In this document: one piece after another, positions 17,698 to 26,997 of the stretch | Layout of the letters: the number at the start of each line of letters is the position of its first letter | How positions within the stretch are numbered: position 1 is the stretch's first letter | Assembly (NCBI RefSeq): GCF_963682185.1 | Contig: NZ_OY821667.1 | Span: 1,036,109-1,100,108, forward strand | Direction: 5' to 3' | DNA length: 64,000 bases | Origin: an uncultured Cohaesibacter sp. | GTDB taxonomy: Bacteria > Pseudomonadota > Alphaproteobacteria > Rhizobiales > Cohaesibacteraceae | Translations under genes and position numbers: made by a program | The notes under the pieces: generated by a model | The model's database searches: none | The model's input: the letters and a program-made list of their open reading frames with translations, nothing else | What the model was told of the DNA's origin: nothing

Positions 17698-19467
17698 TCA
17701 GACGAGTTTCTTGCCCGCTTCCCCAATGGCTGTGGCGATCTTGCTTGCGTCCTCTGCTTCTTCAGAGAAGAGCATATCGTTGTGTGCCCGCCCCGACGGG
17801 ATCATCGGGAAGCAATTTTCCAGTTTGGCAACACGGCAATCGAAAATAACTGGGCCGTCATAGGCAATCATTTCATCAATCGCGGCATCCAGCTGATCCG
17901 GCTTGTCGCAAACAATGCCCTTGGCGCCGTAGGCTTCGGCCAGCTTCACAAAGTCCGGCATCGCCTCGACATAAGAGTTCGAAAGCCGGTTGCCATGCAA
18001 CAGCTGCTGCCACTGGCGCACCATGCCAAGATGCTCGTTATTCAGGATCATGATCTTGACTGGCAGGTTATGCTGAATAGCGGTCGAAAGCTCCTGAATA
18101 TTCATCTGCACGGAACCGTCACCGGCAATGTCGATCACCAGACTTTCCGGATGAGCTGTCTGCACACCCAAAGCAGCCGGGAAGCCATACCCCATGGTGC
18201 CCAGCCCACCGGATGTCATCCAGCGATGAGGCTCTTCAAAGCCAAGGAATTGTGCGGCCCACATCTGATGCTGCCCAACCTCGGTGGTGATATAGTAGTC
18301 CTTGCCCTTCAGCTTTTCATTCAGGCGCTGCAAGGCATATTGCGGCATGATAACGTCGTCATTGGGTCGATAGGCCAGACAATCACGCTTGCGCCAGATC
18401 TTGATCTGCTCCCACCAGGTCGCCAAAGCTTCCTTGTCGGTTTTCTTGCTGCTGGCCCGCCAGATGCGCACCATATCTTCCAGAACATGGCCGACATCAC
18501 CAACAATCGGCAGATCCACCCGAACAATCTTGTTGATCGAGGACGCATCGATATCGATGTGGATCTTTTTGGAGTTGGGCGAGAAGGCATCAAGCCGCCC
18601 GGTGATGCGGTCATCAAACCGCGCCCCGACACACAGCATCACATCGCATTCATGCATGGCCATATTGGCTTCATAGGTGCCGTGCATGCCCAGCATGCCG
18701 AGCCATTCCTTGCCCGATGCCGGATAAGCACCCAGCCCCATCAGCGTGGAGGTGATCGGAAAACCGGTCAGGCTGACCAGTTCGCGCAGCATCTGACAGG
18801 CTTCAGCCCCAGAATTAATGACACCGCCACCGGTATAAAGCACTGGTTTCTTGGCCGAAACCAGCATCTCAACCGCTTTGCGAACCCCATCCAGGTCGCC
18901 CTTTAGCTGCGGATGGTAGGTCTTGTGACTGACATTGCTCGGTCCATGATACATGCCGCTGGCGAACTGAACATCTTTCGGAATGTCAACGACAACCGGC
19001 CCTGGTCGACCGGAACGAGCAACATAGAAGGCCTCATGCAGAATGCGCGGCAGATCCTCAATGGAGCGAACCAGATAGTTATGCTTGGTACAAGGGCGTG
19101 TGATGCCGGAGGTATCGCACTCCTGAAAGGCATCAGAACCGATCAGGGAGGTCGGAACCTGCCCGGTAATGCAAACCAGAGGAATGGAATCCATCAGCGC
19201 ATCGGCCAGCGGGGTTACGGCATTGGTGGCGCCCGGACCGGAGGTCACGAGCAGCACGCCCACTTTGCCGGTTGAACGGGCATAGCCCTCTGCTGCATGG
19301 CCAGCGCCCTGTTCGTGGCGCACGAGAATGTGACGAATATCTTCCTGCTGAAAGATTTCATCATAGATCGGGAGAACCGCGCCCCCAGGATAGCCAAAAA
19401 TATGGTCCACACCCTGATCTTTCAGAGCACGAATAACCATCTCAGCACCCGTCATCTGCCGTGTCAT
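17698..19467 (-). CDS. ilvB: Acetolactate synthase, large catalytic subunit
   Basis: ThDP- and FAD-dependent enzyme that makes acetolactate and acetohydroxybutyrate, the entry to valine, leucine and isoleucine. The 589-residue product has the catalytic glutamate region RHEQGAGHAAEGYARSTG, a central FAD-binding domain and the C-terminal ThDP motif GDGSVQMN...ILNNEHLG. AAGGA lies upstream of the ATG. Transcription should begin upstream of 19743 and pass through an Ile/Leu/Val-rich leader peptide and a terminator hairpin, indicating attenuation. Confidence 0.96.
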   Translation of the reverse strand: MTRQMTGAEMVIRALKDQGVDHIFGYPGGAVLPIYDEIFQQEDIRHILVRHEQGAGHAAEGYARSTGKVGVLLVTSGPGATNAVTPLADALMDSIPLVCITGQVPTSLIGSDAFQECDTSGITRPCTKHNYLVRSIEDLPRILHEAFYVARSGRPGPVVVDIPKDVQFASGMYHGPSNVSHKTYHPQLKGDLDGVRKAVEMLVSAKKPVLYTGGGVINSGAEACQMLRELVSLTGFPITSTLMGLGAYPASGKEWLGMLGMHGTYEANMAMHECDVMLCVGARFDDRITGRLDAFSPNSKKIHIDIDASSINKIVRVDLPIVGDVGHVLEDMVRIWRASSKKTDKEALATWWEQIKIWRKRDCLAYRPNDDVIMPQYALQRLNEKLKGKDYYITTEVGQHQMWAAQFLGFEEPHRWMTSGGLGTMGYGFPAALGVQTAHPESLVIDIAGDGSVQMNIQELSTAIQHNLPVKIMILNNEHLGMVRQWQQLLHGNRLSNSYVEAMPDFVKLAEAYGAKGIVCDKPDQLDAAIDEMIAYDGPVIFDCRVAKLENCFPMIPSGRAHNDMLFSEEAEDASKIATAIGEAGKKLV

Positions 19468-19637
19468 TCATCCATTCCTTAAACCCGAGCCTTCGCACAG
19501 CACGAGGCTCCATTTTATCAGTCATCTGTCAGAAATCGATCAGAACGCCTGATCACTCCTCCCAACAGCCTTGGCCCTTCCGCCCGCAAACCTTGTATCC
19601 ACCAAGAAACACGCTTTGTCATTTCCAATCAGGCAAT

Positions 19638-19661
19638 AAAAAAGGGCCCCTCAAAGGCCCC
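19638..19661 (-). terminator. ilvBN attenuator terminator
   Basis: On the minus strand GGGCC, loop, GGCCC followed by TTTTTT (the A-run at 19638-19643). It lies 26 bases after the leader peptide stop and about 170 bases before ilvB, so it can only regulate read-through into ilvBN. A competing pairing of GGCGCGC (19712-19706, inside the leader frame) with GCGCG(T)CC (19669-19662) would form the pause hairpin. Confidence 0.8.
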
Positions 19662-19686
19662 GGACGCGCACCACCATTTGCAATGA

Positions 19687-19743
19687 TTACCCAATCATCA
19701 CAGCAGCGCGCCTACCCACTAGAATCACAAGAATATTTCGCAT
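19687..19743 (-). CDS. Branched-chain leader peptide of ilvBN
   Basis: An 18-residue frame, MRNILVILVGRRAAVMIG, in which 8 residues are Ile, Leu or Val, including six in a row. It is followed by a GC-rich hairpin and six T residues upstream of ilvB on the same strand. This is the classic layout of ribosome-mediated attenuation responding to charged Ile, Val and Leu tRNAs. The ribosome binding site is weak (GGAAAG is 15 bases upstream), so the initiation strength is uncertain. Confidence 0.8.
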   Translation of the reverse strand: MRNILVILVGRRAAVMIG

Positions 19744-19862
19744 AATCGCTACAAGCTTTCCGTTCGTTTCGCGGGGCACGTTAGTCTCTCAATCCGGCAA
19801 GGTCAACCCGTTTTGCCACAATTTTTGGGAATGCTCGCAATATTAGACCAGTTTCCCACCCC

Positions 19863-20816
19863 CTATTTTTTCATTTCTATCAAAAAATGGGCAATCGCAT
19901 CCTCTGCGGTGTCAAAAAGGGGCCAATCTGACATCTGATTGCGGATCCAGGTCATCTGTCTTTTTGCATAGCGGCGAGTATCCCGTTTGCACAGGCGGAT
20001 GGCCTCCTCATAGTCAAGATGCCCCGCGTCACAGTCCGCCAGATAGGAAACGCCGATCGCCTTCATGGCAGGAAGGTCCGGATCAAGCCCGAGGCTGGCC
20101 ATATGAACCGCCTCCCGGATGCCGCCCAGCTCCACCATCTGATCAAAACGCGCCTCGATTTTCTTGTAAACCAGATCGCGCGGCGGACAGAGCGCCAACT
20201 TCATGGCCCCTTGCGCAATCGCTGGATCGTGACGCAGCACAGGATTCCTTTGCCATTCGAGCAGGGACTTGCCTGTCGCATCGAGAATTTCCAGCGCCCG
20301 CAGGATGCGCTGCCCGTCTGCGGATTTGATTGTGGCGGCCATGTCCGGGTCACGTTCGGCAAGGATCGCATGCAGCGCTTCGGGGCTCTGTAACCGGGCA
20401 AGTTCGCTCTCCCAGTGGGCCCTAATGGGTTCGGGCACGTCGGGCACCACATTGAGCCCCTCTAGTAGGGCTTTGAAATAGAGCCCGGTGCCGCCAACCA
20501 GAATGGGACATTGCCCCCCTGCCCTGACATCTGTGATGGCCGCAACTGCGTCATCAAGCCAACGGCCCACGGAATAGCGCTCAGCCGGGTCAACATAGCC
20601 ATAGAGCCGATGCTCCACATCTTCCATCTCTGCGGCGGTAGGACGGGCTGATAGAATGGACAATTGGTCATAAATCTGCATTGAATCGGCGTTGATAATC
20701 ACGCCATCAACGATTTGTGCAAGCCTTAGTGCAAGAGAAGACTTGCCGCTGGCCGTTGGCCCAGCTATCAACACCGCTGACGGAGCCTTTGCATTCTGTG
20801 TTCCGCTATCAATCAC
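19863..20816 (-). CDS. miaA: tRNA dimethylallyltransferase
   Basis: Transfers the dimethylallyl group to A37 of tRNAs reading UNN codons. The 317-residue protein has the P-loop LIAGPTASGKSSLALRL, the DSMQIYDQLSILSARPT segment and the C-terminal RYAKRQMTWIRNQ. The start is GTG at 20816, with GAGAGG about 11 bases upstream. It faces serB divergently with only 47 bases between, so their promoters overlap. A link to the neighbouring attenuators is possible in principle, because A37 modification affects reading of leader codons. Confidence 0.95.
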   Translation of the reverse strand: MIDSGTQNAKAPSAVLIAGPTASGKSSLALRLAQIVDGVIINADSMQIYDQLSILSARPTAAEMEDVEHRLYGYVDPAERYSVGRWLDDAVAAITDVRAGGQCPILVGGTGLYFKALLEGLNVVPDVPEPIRAHWESELARLQSPEALHAILAERDPDMAATIKSADGQRILRALEILDATGKSLLEWQRNPVLRHDPAIAQGAMKLALCPPRDLVYKKIEARFDQMVELGGIREAVHMASLGLDPDLPAMKAIGVSYLADCDAGHLDYEEAIRLCKRDTRRYAKRQMTWIRNQMSDWPLFDTAEDAIAHFLIEMKK

Positions 20817-20863
20817 GCGAGTCTGTAGCCTCTCGATAAGAGGTTCCCATTTTTGGAGCTGTC

Positions 20864-21757
20864 ATGTCCTTCACCCTGACCCTCATTAGCGCGCCAGCTG
20901 ACCCGGCCGTCAGCGCCGATCTTGTGGCTGAAGTTCAATCTATCATCCATGTCGATACAGATTTTACCTGGCTGATGGAAGGGGTCGCCTGTGATTTTGT
21001 TATCCCGCATCACCCCGATTATGCGAATTTGCGCGCCGAGCTGTTTGCTGCTCTGGGCGGGGCTCCTGTCGATGTGATTTTCCAGCCCAGCAAAGGCCGC
21101 AAGAAAAAGCTGCTGCTGGCAGATATGGATTCCACCATGATTCAGCAGGAATGCATCGACGAGCTGGCGGATGAAGTCGGCCTGAAGGAAAAAGTTTCCG
21201 ACATCACCGCACGCGCCATGCGCGGAGAGATCGAATTCGAACCCGCTCTCAAGGAACGCGTTGGCCTGCTCAAGGGCCTCAGCCTTGATATCGTGGACAA
21301 GCTGTTTGCTGAGCGCATTACCTTCACGCCCGGAGGCAAGGCGCTGGTGCACACCATGAAGGCCAACGGCGCCTATTGTGCGCTTGTCTCGGGCGGCTTT
21401 ACCCATTTCACGTCACGCGTGCGCGAAATCCTCGGGTTTGATGAAGACCGGGCCAATCTGCTGATAGAAAAAGAGGGCCTGCTAACAGGCGAGGTCGGCA
21501 TGCCCATTCTGGGCAAGGATGCCAAGCTGGCCCGCCTCAACGCCCTCATCAAAGAACACAAGCTCGCCCCTTCAGAAACCATGGCCGTTGGTGACGGCGC
21601 CAACGATCTGCCCATGATCATGAGTGCAGGCGCTGGCGTTGCACTGCATGCCAAGCCCAAGGTGGCCGCGCAGGCAGAGTTCGTCATCAACCATGGCGAC
21701 CTGACCGGCCTTCTGTTCCTGCAAGGCTACAAGGCCGAAGACTTTGTGCTTGCCTGA
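20864..21757 (+). CDS. serB: Phosphoserine phosphatase
   Basis: Final step of serine synthesis. The 297-residue protein has an N-terminal ACT-like region (about 1-80) and a HAD phosphatase domain: the nucleophile motif LLADMDSTMIQQECIDELAD, motif II in CALVSGGFTHF and motif III/IV in VGDGANDLPM. GGAG precedes the ATG. It is divergent from miaA, as in many Hyphomicrobiales, and ends at a strong terminator. Confidence 0.96.
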   Translation: MSFTLTLISAPADPAVSADLVAEVQSIIHVDTDFTWLMEGVACDFVIPHHPDYANLRAELFAALGGAPVDVIFQPSKGRKKKLLLADMDSTMIQQECIDELADEVGLKEKVSDITARAMRGEIEFEPALKERVGLLKGLSLDIVDKLFAERITFTPGGKALVHTMKANGAYCALVSGGFTHFTSRVREILGFDEDRANLLIEKEGLLTGEVGMPILGKDAKLARLNALIKEHKLAPSETMAVGDGANDLPMIMSAGAGVALHAKPKVAAQAEFVINHGDLTGLLFLQGYKAEDFVLA

Positions 21758-21793
21758 GCACAAAGTGAGCATGACACAATCACGAACAGCATG

Positions 21794-21813
21794 AAGGGGC
21801 CATTCGGCCCCTT
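21794..21813. terminator. Terminator between serB and degP
   Basis: AAGGGGCC, loop ATTC, GGCCCCTT: a perfect 8-bp stem between convergent genes, able to serve both strands although the T-runs are short. Confidence 0.8.
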
Positions 21814-21862
21814 ATTCATTTCTGTCACCCTTGACCGCTCGGCTTGCGGAAAAACACGCCCC

Positions 21863-23401
21863 TTAGGGTAGCTGGCCTTCGCCTTCAACATCCTCAAGCT
21901 TGATGGAGACAAATTCCAGCTCTCCACCATCTGGCTTGGCCACAAGAAATAGCAGCGTCTTCTTACCCTCGGCCTTCAGACGATCAAGGCGCTCAATCAG
22001 GTTGCTGGGCGAAGAGACGATTTCCTGATTGATCTCGACGATGACCATTCCAGCCTCAATCCCCTTGCGCTCGGCAAGGCTCCCTGCCTCGACATCGGAC
22101 ACCACAACGCCCTCCACATCATCATCAAGATGATGCAGCCGCCGCACATGTGCACTGAGCCGCGAAAGAGACATACCAAAGAGCGTTGCTCCATTGGGGG
22201 CCATATGAGGCTGTTGCGCTGTCTTGCGCTCTTTTTCCGATTGTTGGGCAACGATCACCCTGCGGCTCAAAATTTGCCCTTTGCGGGCGAACTCGACATC
22301 CACTTCCTTGCCAGCTGGCGTATCGGCAACCAGACGCGTCAAGTCGCGCACCCGCTCGATCCGGGTGCCATCATAGTCCAGAATGACATCGCCGGATTTA
22401 AGCCCCGCTTCAAATGCCGGTCCGTCCTTGTCTACCCATGTAATCAGCGCCCCGCGCACTTCACTGACGCCCAGCCCTTCTGCCAGATCCACAGACAGCT
22501 CCTGAATGCGAACCCCAAGCCAACCACGCCGGGCCTCGCCATAATCAAGAAGCTGCTGCACCACCCGCTGCGCAATATCGGAAGGAATGGCAAAGCCCAA
22601 TCCAATGGAAGAGCCGGTGGGCGAGATGATCGCCGTATTCACCCCGACGACATTGCCATACATATCAAACAGCGGCCCGCCCGAATTGCCACGGTTGATC
22701 GCCGCATCCGTCTGGATGAAGTCGTCATAAGGTCCGTTATTGATGATCCGGTTGCGCGCCGAAACAATACCGATGGAAACCGAGCCGCCAAGCCCGAAGG
22801 GGTTGCCGATCGCCATGACCCAATCGCCAACGCGCAAATCTTTCGCGCCTCCAAAAGAGACGGTCGGCAGCGGCTTGTCAGCATCGACCTTGAGCAGAGC
22901 CAGATCCGTCTTGCTGTCATACCCGACCAGCTCGGCGCGATAATTTGCCCCATTGTGAAATTTGACATTGATCCGGTCTGCTTCCGATATGACGTGATAG
23001 TTGGTCACGATCAGCCCTTCGGCACCGACCACAAAGCCGGACCCCAAAGACTGCATGCTCCGCTTGCTGTCCAACTCGGGGGAATCTTCATCAAAATAGT
23101 CATCGAAGAATTTCTTGAAGGGCGACCCATCCGGCACCTTTGGCATAGGCACCGCCCCTTCGGCAGCGACCAGCGAAATGGTAGAAATATTGACAACGGC
23201 AGGCGTCAGGCGTTCCGCCAGATCTGCCACGCTCCTTGGCCCGCGCCGGGTTTCATGGGATTCACTCTGCGTCGCTTGCTGAGCGGAAGCAGAAGCAGCA
23301 AGGGGCAAAGACAAAGACAAAAGAAACGCCAAAAGGCAAGCCAAGCTCCACCCTCCGCAGCCTTTGTGCTGCAGCTTCGAAGCAACGTGCAAAAGAGTCA
23401 T
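21863..23401 (-). CDS. Periplasmic serine endoprotease of the DegP/Do family
   Basis: Periplasmic chaperone-protease. The 512-residue protein starts with a signal peptide ending near ASASA, then the trypsin-like domain with the catalytic triad visible as TNYHV (His), DSKTDLALL (Asp) and GNSGGPLF (Ser), and two PDZ domains (about 300-390 and 410-500). The frame continues upstream to 23446; I chose the ATG at 23401 since it begins a normal signal peptide and has AAAAGG before it. It is the last gene of the hflK-hflC-DUF2065 series on the same strand, a grouping that ties periplasmic to membrane protein quality control. Confidence 0.92.
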   Translation of the reverse strand: MTLLHVASKLQHKGCGGWSLACLLAFLLSLSLPLAASASAQQATQSESHETRRGPRSVADLAERLTPAVVNISTISLVAAEGAVPMPKVPDGSPFKKFFDDYFDEDSPELDSKRSMQSLGSGFVVGAEGLIVTNYHVISEADRINVKFHNGANYRAELVGYDSKTDLALLKVDADKPLPTVSFGGAKDLRVGDWVMAIGNPFGLGGSVSIGIVSARNRIINNGPYDDFIQTDAAINRGNSGGPLFDMYGNVVGVNTAIISPTGSSIGLGFAIPSDIAQRVVQQLLDYGEARRGWLGVRIQELSVDLAEGLGVSEVRGALITWVDKDGPAFEAGLKSGDVILDYDGTRIERVRDLTRLVADTPAGKEVDVEFARKGQILSRRVIVAQQSEKERKTAQQPHMAPNGATLFGMSLSRLSAHVRRLHHLDDDVEGVVVSDVEAGSLAERKGIEAGMVIVEINQEIVSSPSNLIERLDRLKAEGKKTLLFLVAKPDGGELEFVSIKLEDVEGEGQLP

Positions 23402-23578
23402 GACCTTTTCTTCCCATGCAAGGCAAATCAGCCTCGCCTCCTGCAAATCCAGATCCCTTGAAGGACATCATACAGTAACAGGAAAAAATTAAGCCTCATT
23501 GAACAGCCAAGCAAGTCACCAGCAAGGCAAGAGGCTTTCCGGTCAGCCAATTCCACCCCCGGAGATTCGCACCATGAC

Positions 23579-24040
23579 TTATCTGCAGCCCTTGAATGCA
23601 TACACATTGACAGGCATGGCCAAGCTCTCGAACAAGTCGTCTGGTCGCTCGATATTCCATTGCGCCATGGTGTCAAACTGCTCATCATCCATTTTCAAAC
23701 TGGCCAGCGTCTGACGCAAATGCGCAAAGACATAATATTTGATGCTATCCCCTTCCTGAACAGTCTCGACAGGAATATCGATCGGCTCTTCCTCGGTGGT
23801 CTGAACGCTCATCCAGCACACGGATATACCATTGGAGCAGCCCTGTTCGGCTTCCAGTGTCCAGACAAGATGGCCAGCGGTATGCATTTCGAAAATGAAC
23901 GGCTCGACAAGACCATTGGTCTTTAACACATGCTGGTTGCCGTCATTGTCCTGAGCCTCGAAAATGGCCCCATTCTCGCATGTCTCTGCGAAAGCAGGCC
24001 CGGCGAGAAACAGCGAAGCGGCGATGAAAAAACGGATCAT
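23579..24040 (-). CDS. Secreted protein of unknown function
   Basis: I do not recognise this 153-residue protein. It has a clear signal peptide (cleavage after AFA, about residue 18), four cysteines in the mature part (TCENG, EQGCS, SVCWMS and the penultimate KGCR), which suggests two disulphides, and an acidic mature sequence with no transmembrane helix. AAGGA precedes the ATG. It sits between degP and DUF2065/hflC, so a periplasmic role connected with envelope quality control is possible, but that is inference from position only. Confidence 0.6.
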   Translation of the reverse strand: MIRFFIAASLFLAGPAFAETCENGAIFEAQDNDGNQHVLKTNGLVEPFIFEMHTAGHLVWTLEAEQGCSNGISVCWMSVQTTEEEPIDIPVETVQEGDSIKYYVFAHLRQTLASLKMDDEQFDTMAQWNIERPDDLFESLAMPVNVYAFKGCR

Positions 24041-24205
24041 GATTCTCTTCCTTGCGCACTGGTGGGCAAAGCCCCCTCCCAGCGAAAATCCCAGTGGCTT
24101 TAAGCCTTAAAAGAAGACAGGCAAGGGCGCAAGAAAGAAGAGAAAGAGGGTGGGAATTAGCGGCAACCGAGCAGATGTTTCGGTGCATTGTAAGGAGCAG
24201 ACCAT

Positions 24206-24391
24206 TCAGCCGCGGATCATCCAGACAACCAGAACCCCAAACACCATGGCAACCAGCCCACCGATTCTGAGATTGCTACCGGGAATTGTCGCGACTTCCA
24301 GCATCATGCGCTTCATGCTGCGCGGCATAGCGGCCCATAAAAAGCCCTCAATCACGAAGACCAGACCGATAGCGGCTAGAAAATCTGACAT
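24206..24391 (-). CDS. DUF2065 family small membrane protein
   Basis: A 61-residue protein with two transmembrane helices (about 3-22 and 41-60), matching DUF2065, whose genes usually lie beside hflC. The frame extends to 24454 but the ATG at 24391 with GAGGG upstream gives the family length. It probably acts with the HflKC complex; its function is not established. Confidence 0.82.
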   Translation of the reverse strand: MSDFLAAIGLVFVIEGFLWAAMPRSMKRMMLEVATIPGSNLRIGGLVAMVFGVLVVWMIRG

Positions 24392-24477
24392 ATTGCCCTC
24401 TTGGTGCCTGAATGTGGCAAGGCTTGCGCGGCACGCCTTAGGTGTTCCGCGCAAGCCTATATTCTCTCAACGGAGCC

Positions 24478-25488
24478 TTAGTTGGTAGAGACCGCAGGGG
24501 CGTCCGTTCCATCCGGTTCAGCGCTTGGGCTGACAGCCGGAGTGGCGGCAGCATCATTGGAGGCTGGTGCTACCGGCTCTGCTGCATCAGAGGAAGCGTC
24601 AGCAGCCGGCGCAATCGCGGCAGGAGAGTCACCAGCATTGTTGAAGTAGCTGAAGAACTCACCATCCGGCGACAGAACCAGACGCGTATCCCCATTGGAC
24701 AGGCTATTTTCATAAGCCTTCATGGTGCGGTAGAACTCGAAGAAGTCCGCATTCTTGCCATAAGCCGCTGCGAAGATGTTGTTTCGAAGCGCATCACCAA
24801 CACCACGCTGGATTTCAGCATCCCGTTTTGCATTGGCGATAATAACCGTTGCATTACGATCTGCCACAGAGCGGATCTGCTGGGAGAGCTTCTCACCATC
24901 GGCGCGAATACCATTGGCTTCCTGCTGACGTTCAGTCTGCATCTGACGATAGACAGCCTCGGAGTTTTCCTTCGGAAGGTCGGCACGACGAATGCGATAG
25001 TCAACCAGAGTCACACCAAGACGCTGGGTCTTCTCATCCACGCTCTTGCGGATCAGTTCAACCAGCTCGTCACGTTTGTCGCGCACAATATCCTTGAAGG
25101 TATATTCGGCAACAACGTCACGCAGCGATGCTTCCATAAAGCCGTTCAACTGACTTTCGAAGTTGGACAGAAACTTGGCCTGACGCTTGAACACGATCGG
25201 ATCGGTGATCTGATAGCGCGCAAAAGAATCCACCAGCAGGCGTTTTTTCCCAGAGGCAATAACCTCGCGCTCGGACTGTTCCAGATAGCGCGCGCGCTTG
25301 TCCAGATATTCCACGCTCTGAATGAACGGCGTCTTGAAATACAGACCCGGTTCACGAACGGCCCGCTCGATGCGGCCAAACTGGGTCACAACAGCCTGTT
25401 CATGCGGATAGATCAGGAACACCGACCCATACAACAGAACGGCGATGACAGCGGCAATAACCAGAGCAAAGACAGATTTTACAGACAT
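24478..25488 (-). CDS. hflC: HflC, modulator of FtsH protease
   Basis: SPFH/band-7 protein anchored by one N-terminal helix (about 5-25) that forms, with HflK, the cage around the FtsH protease in the inner membrane. It is 336 residues, with an N-terminal FLIYPHEQAVVTQFGRIERAV and a C-terminal tail rich in Ala, Pro and Asp that extends past the E. coli protein. It starts 2 bases after the hflK stop. Confidence 0.94.
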   Translation of the reverse strand: MSVKSVFALVIAAVIAVLLYGSVFLIYPHEQAVVTQFGRIERAVREPGLYFKTPFIQSVEYLDKRARYLEQSEREVIASGKKRLLVDSFARYQITDPIVFKRQAKFLSNFESQLNGFMEASLRDVVAEYTFKDIVRDKRDELVELIRKSVDEKTQRLGVTLVDYRIRRADLPKENSEAVYRQMQTERQQEANGIRADGEKLSQQIRSVADRNATVIIANAKRDAEIQRGVGDALRNNIFAAAYGKNADFFEFYRTMKAYENSLSNGDTRLVLSPDGEFFSYFNNAGDSPAAIAPAADASSDAAEPVAPASNDAAATPAVSPSAEPDGTDAPAVSTN

Positions 25489-25490
25489 GA

Positions 25491-26630
25491 TCAGTTCCCC
25501 GCTTTCTTGGTCAGTTCATTGAGCGGCAAATAAGGAACGACACCCGAACCGCCTTCAGACTTGCTATCGAGGATGATCTTTTCGGAACTACCCAAAACCT
25601 GCTCCATGGTCTCCAGATAGAGACGCTTGCGTGTAATCGCTGGTGCCTTTTCATATTCACCAAGAATTTCGGTAAAGCGCTGGGCCTGACCACGAGCGTC
25701 CGCAACGGTCTGCTCACGATAGGCATTAGCGGCTTCAAGAATCTTGGCGGCCTGACCTTCTGCTTCCGGAACAACCTTGTTGGCATAAGCCTGTGCTTCG
25801 TTCTGCATGCGCACCTTGTCGGCCTTGGCCGTCTGTACATCACGGAACGCATCAATCACCTGTTCTGGTGGCTCAACGCCCTGCAACTGAACCTGAATGA
25901 TGTTGACGCCCGCGTCATATTTATCGAGCATCTTCTGGGTCAGCTCACGAGCGGCCACCTGAATGGCAACACGGTCCCCGGTCTGCACTTCGTCCATGGT
26001 GTTGCGACCAACGATTTCGCGCATGGCAGATTCCACAACCTGCTTGACCGCGATTTCAGGGCTGTCAACATTGAACAGATAGGCTTCGGGATCCTTGATG
26101 TTCCACTGAACCTTGAAGTCCACATCGATGATGTTTTCGTCACCGGTCAGCATCAGGCTTTCTTCGGGCACGTCACGCTTGCTGACGGACCCACGCTGAT
26201 TGGAAAACTCGCGGGAACCAATGGTCACATCACGGATCTGGTCAACGTTGACCGTCTCGGCGCGACCGATCGGATAAGGCAAGTTATAGTTCAGACCAGA
26301 GGTCGAAACGGCAATCGGTTCACCGAGCAGCAATTCAACGCCCAGCTCCCCTTCCTTGACTGTATAGAAGCCGGTCGCCATCCAGATTGCGACAGCACCC
26401 AGAGCCAACAGGCCAATGCCCTTGAGGCCGAGCGATCCACCGCCCGAACCGCCACCACCACCTGGGAATACCTGCTTAAGGCGCTCCTGCCCCTTGCGGA
26501 TCATTTCCTCTAGATCTGGCGGATTTGGACCCTGATTCTGAGGACCTTGCCCCCAAGGACCACCATTGCGGCCACCGCCGCCGCCCCCCCAAGGGCCTCC
26601 GTTACCACCATTCTGATTGTTCCAAGGCAT
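25491..26630 (-). CDS. hflK: HflK, modulator of FtsH protease
   Basis: Partner of HflC in the FtsH-associated SPFH complex. The 379-residue protein has a Gly/Pro/Asn-rich cytoplasmic N-terminus (about 1-65) typical of HflK, one transmembrane helix (about 75-95) and an SPFH domain. The frame opens with TTG at 26636, but the ATG at 26630 has AAGGA 6 bases upstream. The hflK-hflC-DUF2065 order supports a single operon. Confidence 0.94.
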   Translation of the reverse strand: MPWNNQNGGNGGPWGGGGGGRNGGPWGQGPQNQGPNPPDLEEMIRKGQERLKQVFPGGGGGSGGGSLGLKGIGLLALGAVAIWMATGFYTVKEGELGVELLLGEPIAVSTSGLNYNLPYPIGRAETVNVDQIRDVTIGSREFSNQRGSVSKRDVPEESLMLTGDENIIDVDFKVQWNIKDPEAYLFNVDSPEIAVKQVVESAMREIVGRNTMDEVQTGDRVAIQVAARELTQKMLDKYDAGVNIIQVQLQGVEPPEQVIDAFRDVQTAKADKVRMQNEAQAYANKVVPEAEGQAAKILEAANAYREQTVADARGQAQRFTEILGEYEKAPAITRKRLYLETMEQVLGSSEKIILDSKSEGGSGVVPYLPLNELTKKAGN

Positions 26631-26997
26631 AATCAATCCTTACGTTAGGAACCCGTTATCTATCTTGCGACCTGCCCTCTGTCGGGCAGAGCGCAGCCTA
26701 AGACAGAAAAGTTGACCGTTTTTAAAGTCTTAGCGCATTTCCACATAGAGGCTGAGACACTGCGAGCCAATCCGCGCCAGTTGGTAACCCGGAAAGCAGC
26801 TCCTCACCCGTCTCTCTTATAAAGGACACCACATTCAGGGTGCAAACGCGACTTTGGAGACAAGGTGGTTACCCCGAGACACAAAATCAAGACCAAACTG
26901 GACTTTTGGATACAAGTCCCCTGTTTGGCGGTGCGATTTCCATGGCAAAACGGAAGAGAAGCATGCTTATCCCCTCAAAAGAGCGTGAAAGCCGACT
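26631..26997. other. Spacer between folA and hflK
   Basis: About 370 bases that must hold the hflK promoter. I see no strong terminator for folA and no RNA gene. Two imperfect copies of a GACTTTGGAGACAAG-like string (26850-26864 and 26901-26916) are present, but without a clear meaning. Confidence 0.5.

Noticed and set aside
17659-18906. A long plus-strand open frame opposite ilvB
   Set aside because: Antisense shadow of the acetolactate synthase frame without domain similarity.
22130-23461. A long plus-strand open frame opposite degP (about 443 codons)
   Set aside because: Antisense to a conserved protease with a complete catalytic triad; low-complexity composition and no ribosome binding site.
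26850-26916. Imperfect direct repeat in the folA-hflK spacer
   Set aside because: The two copies differ by an insertion and a substitution and show no further pattern.
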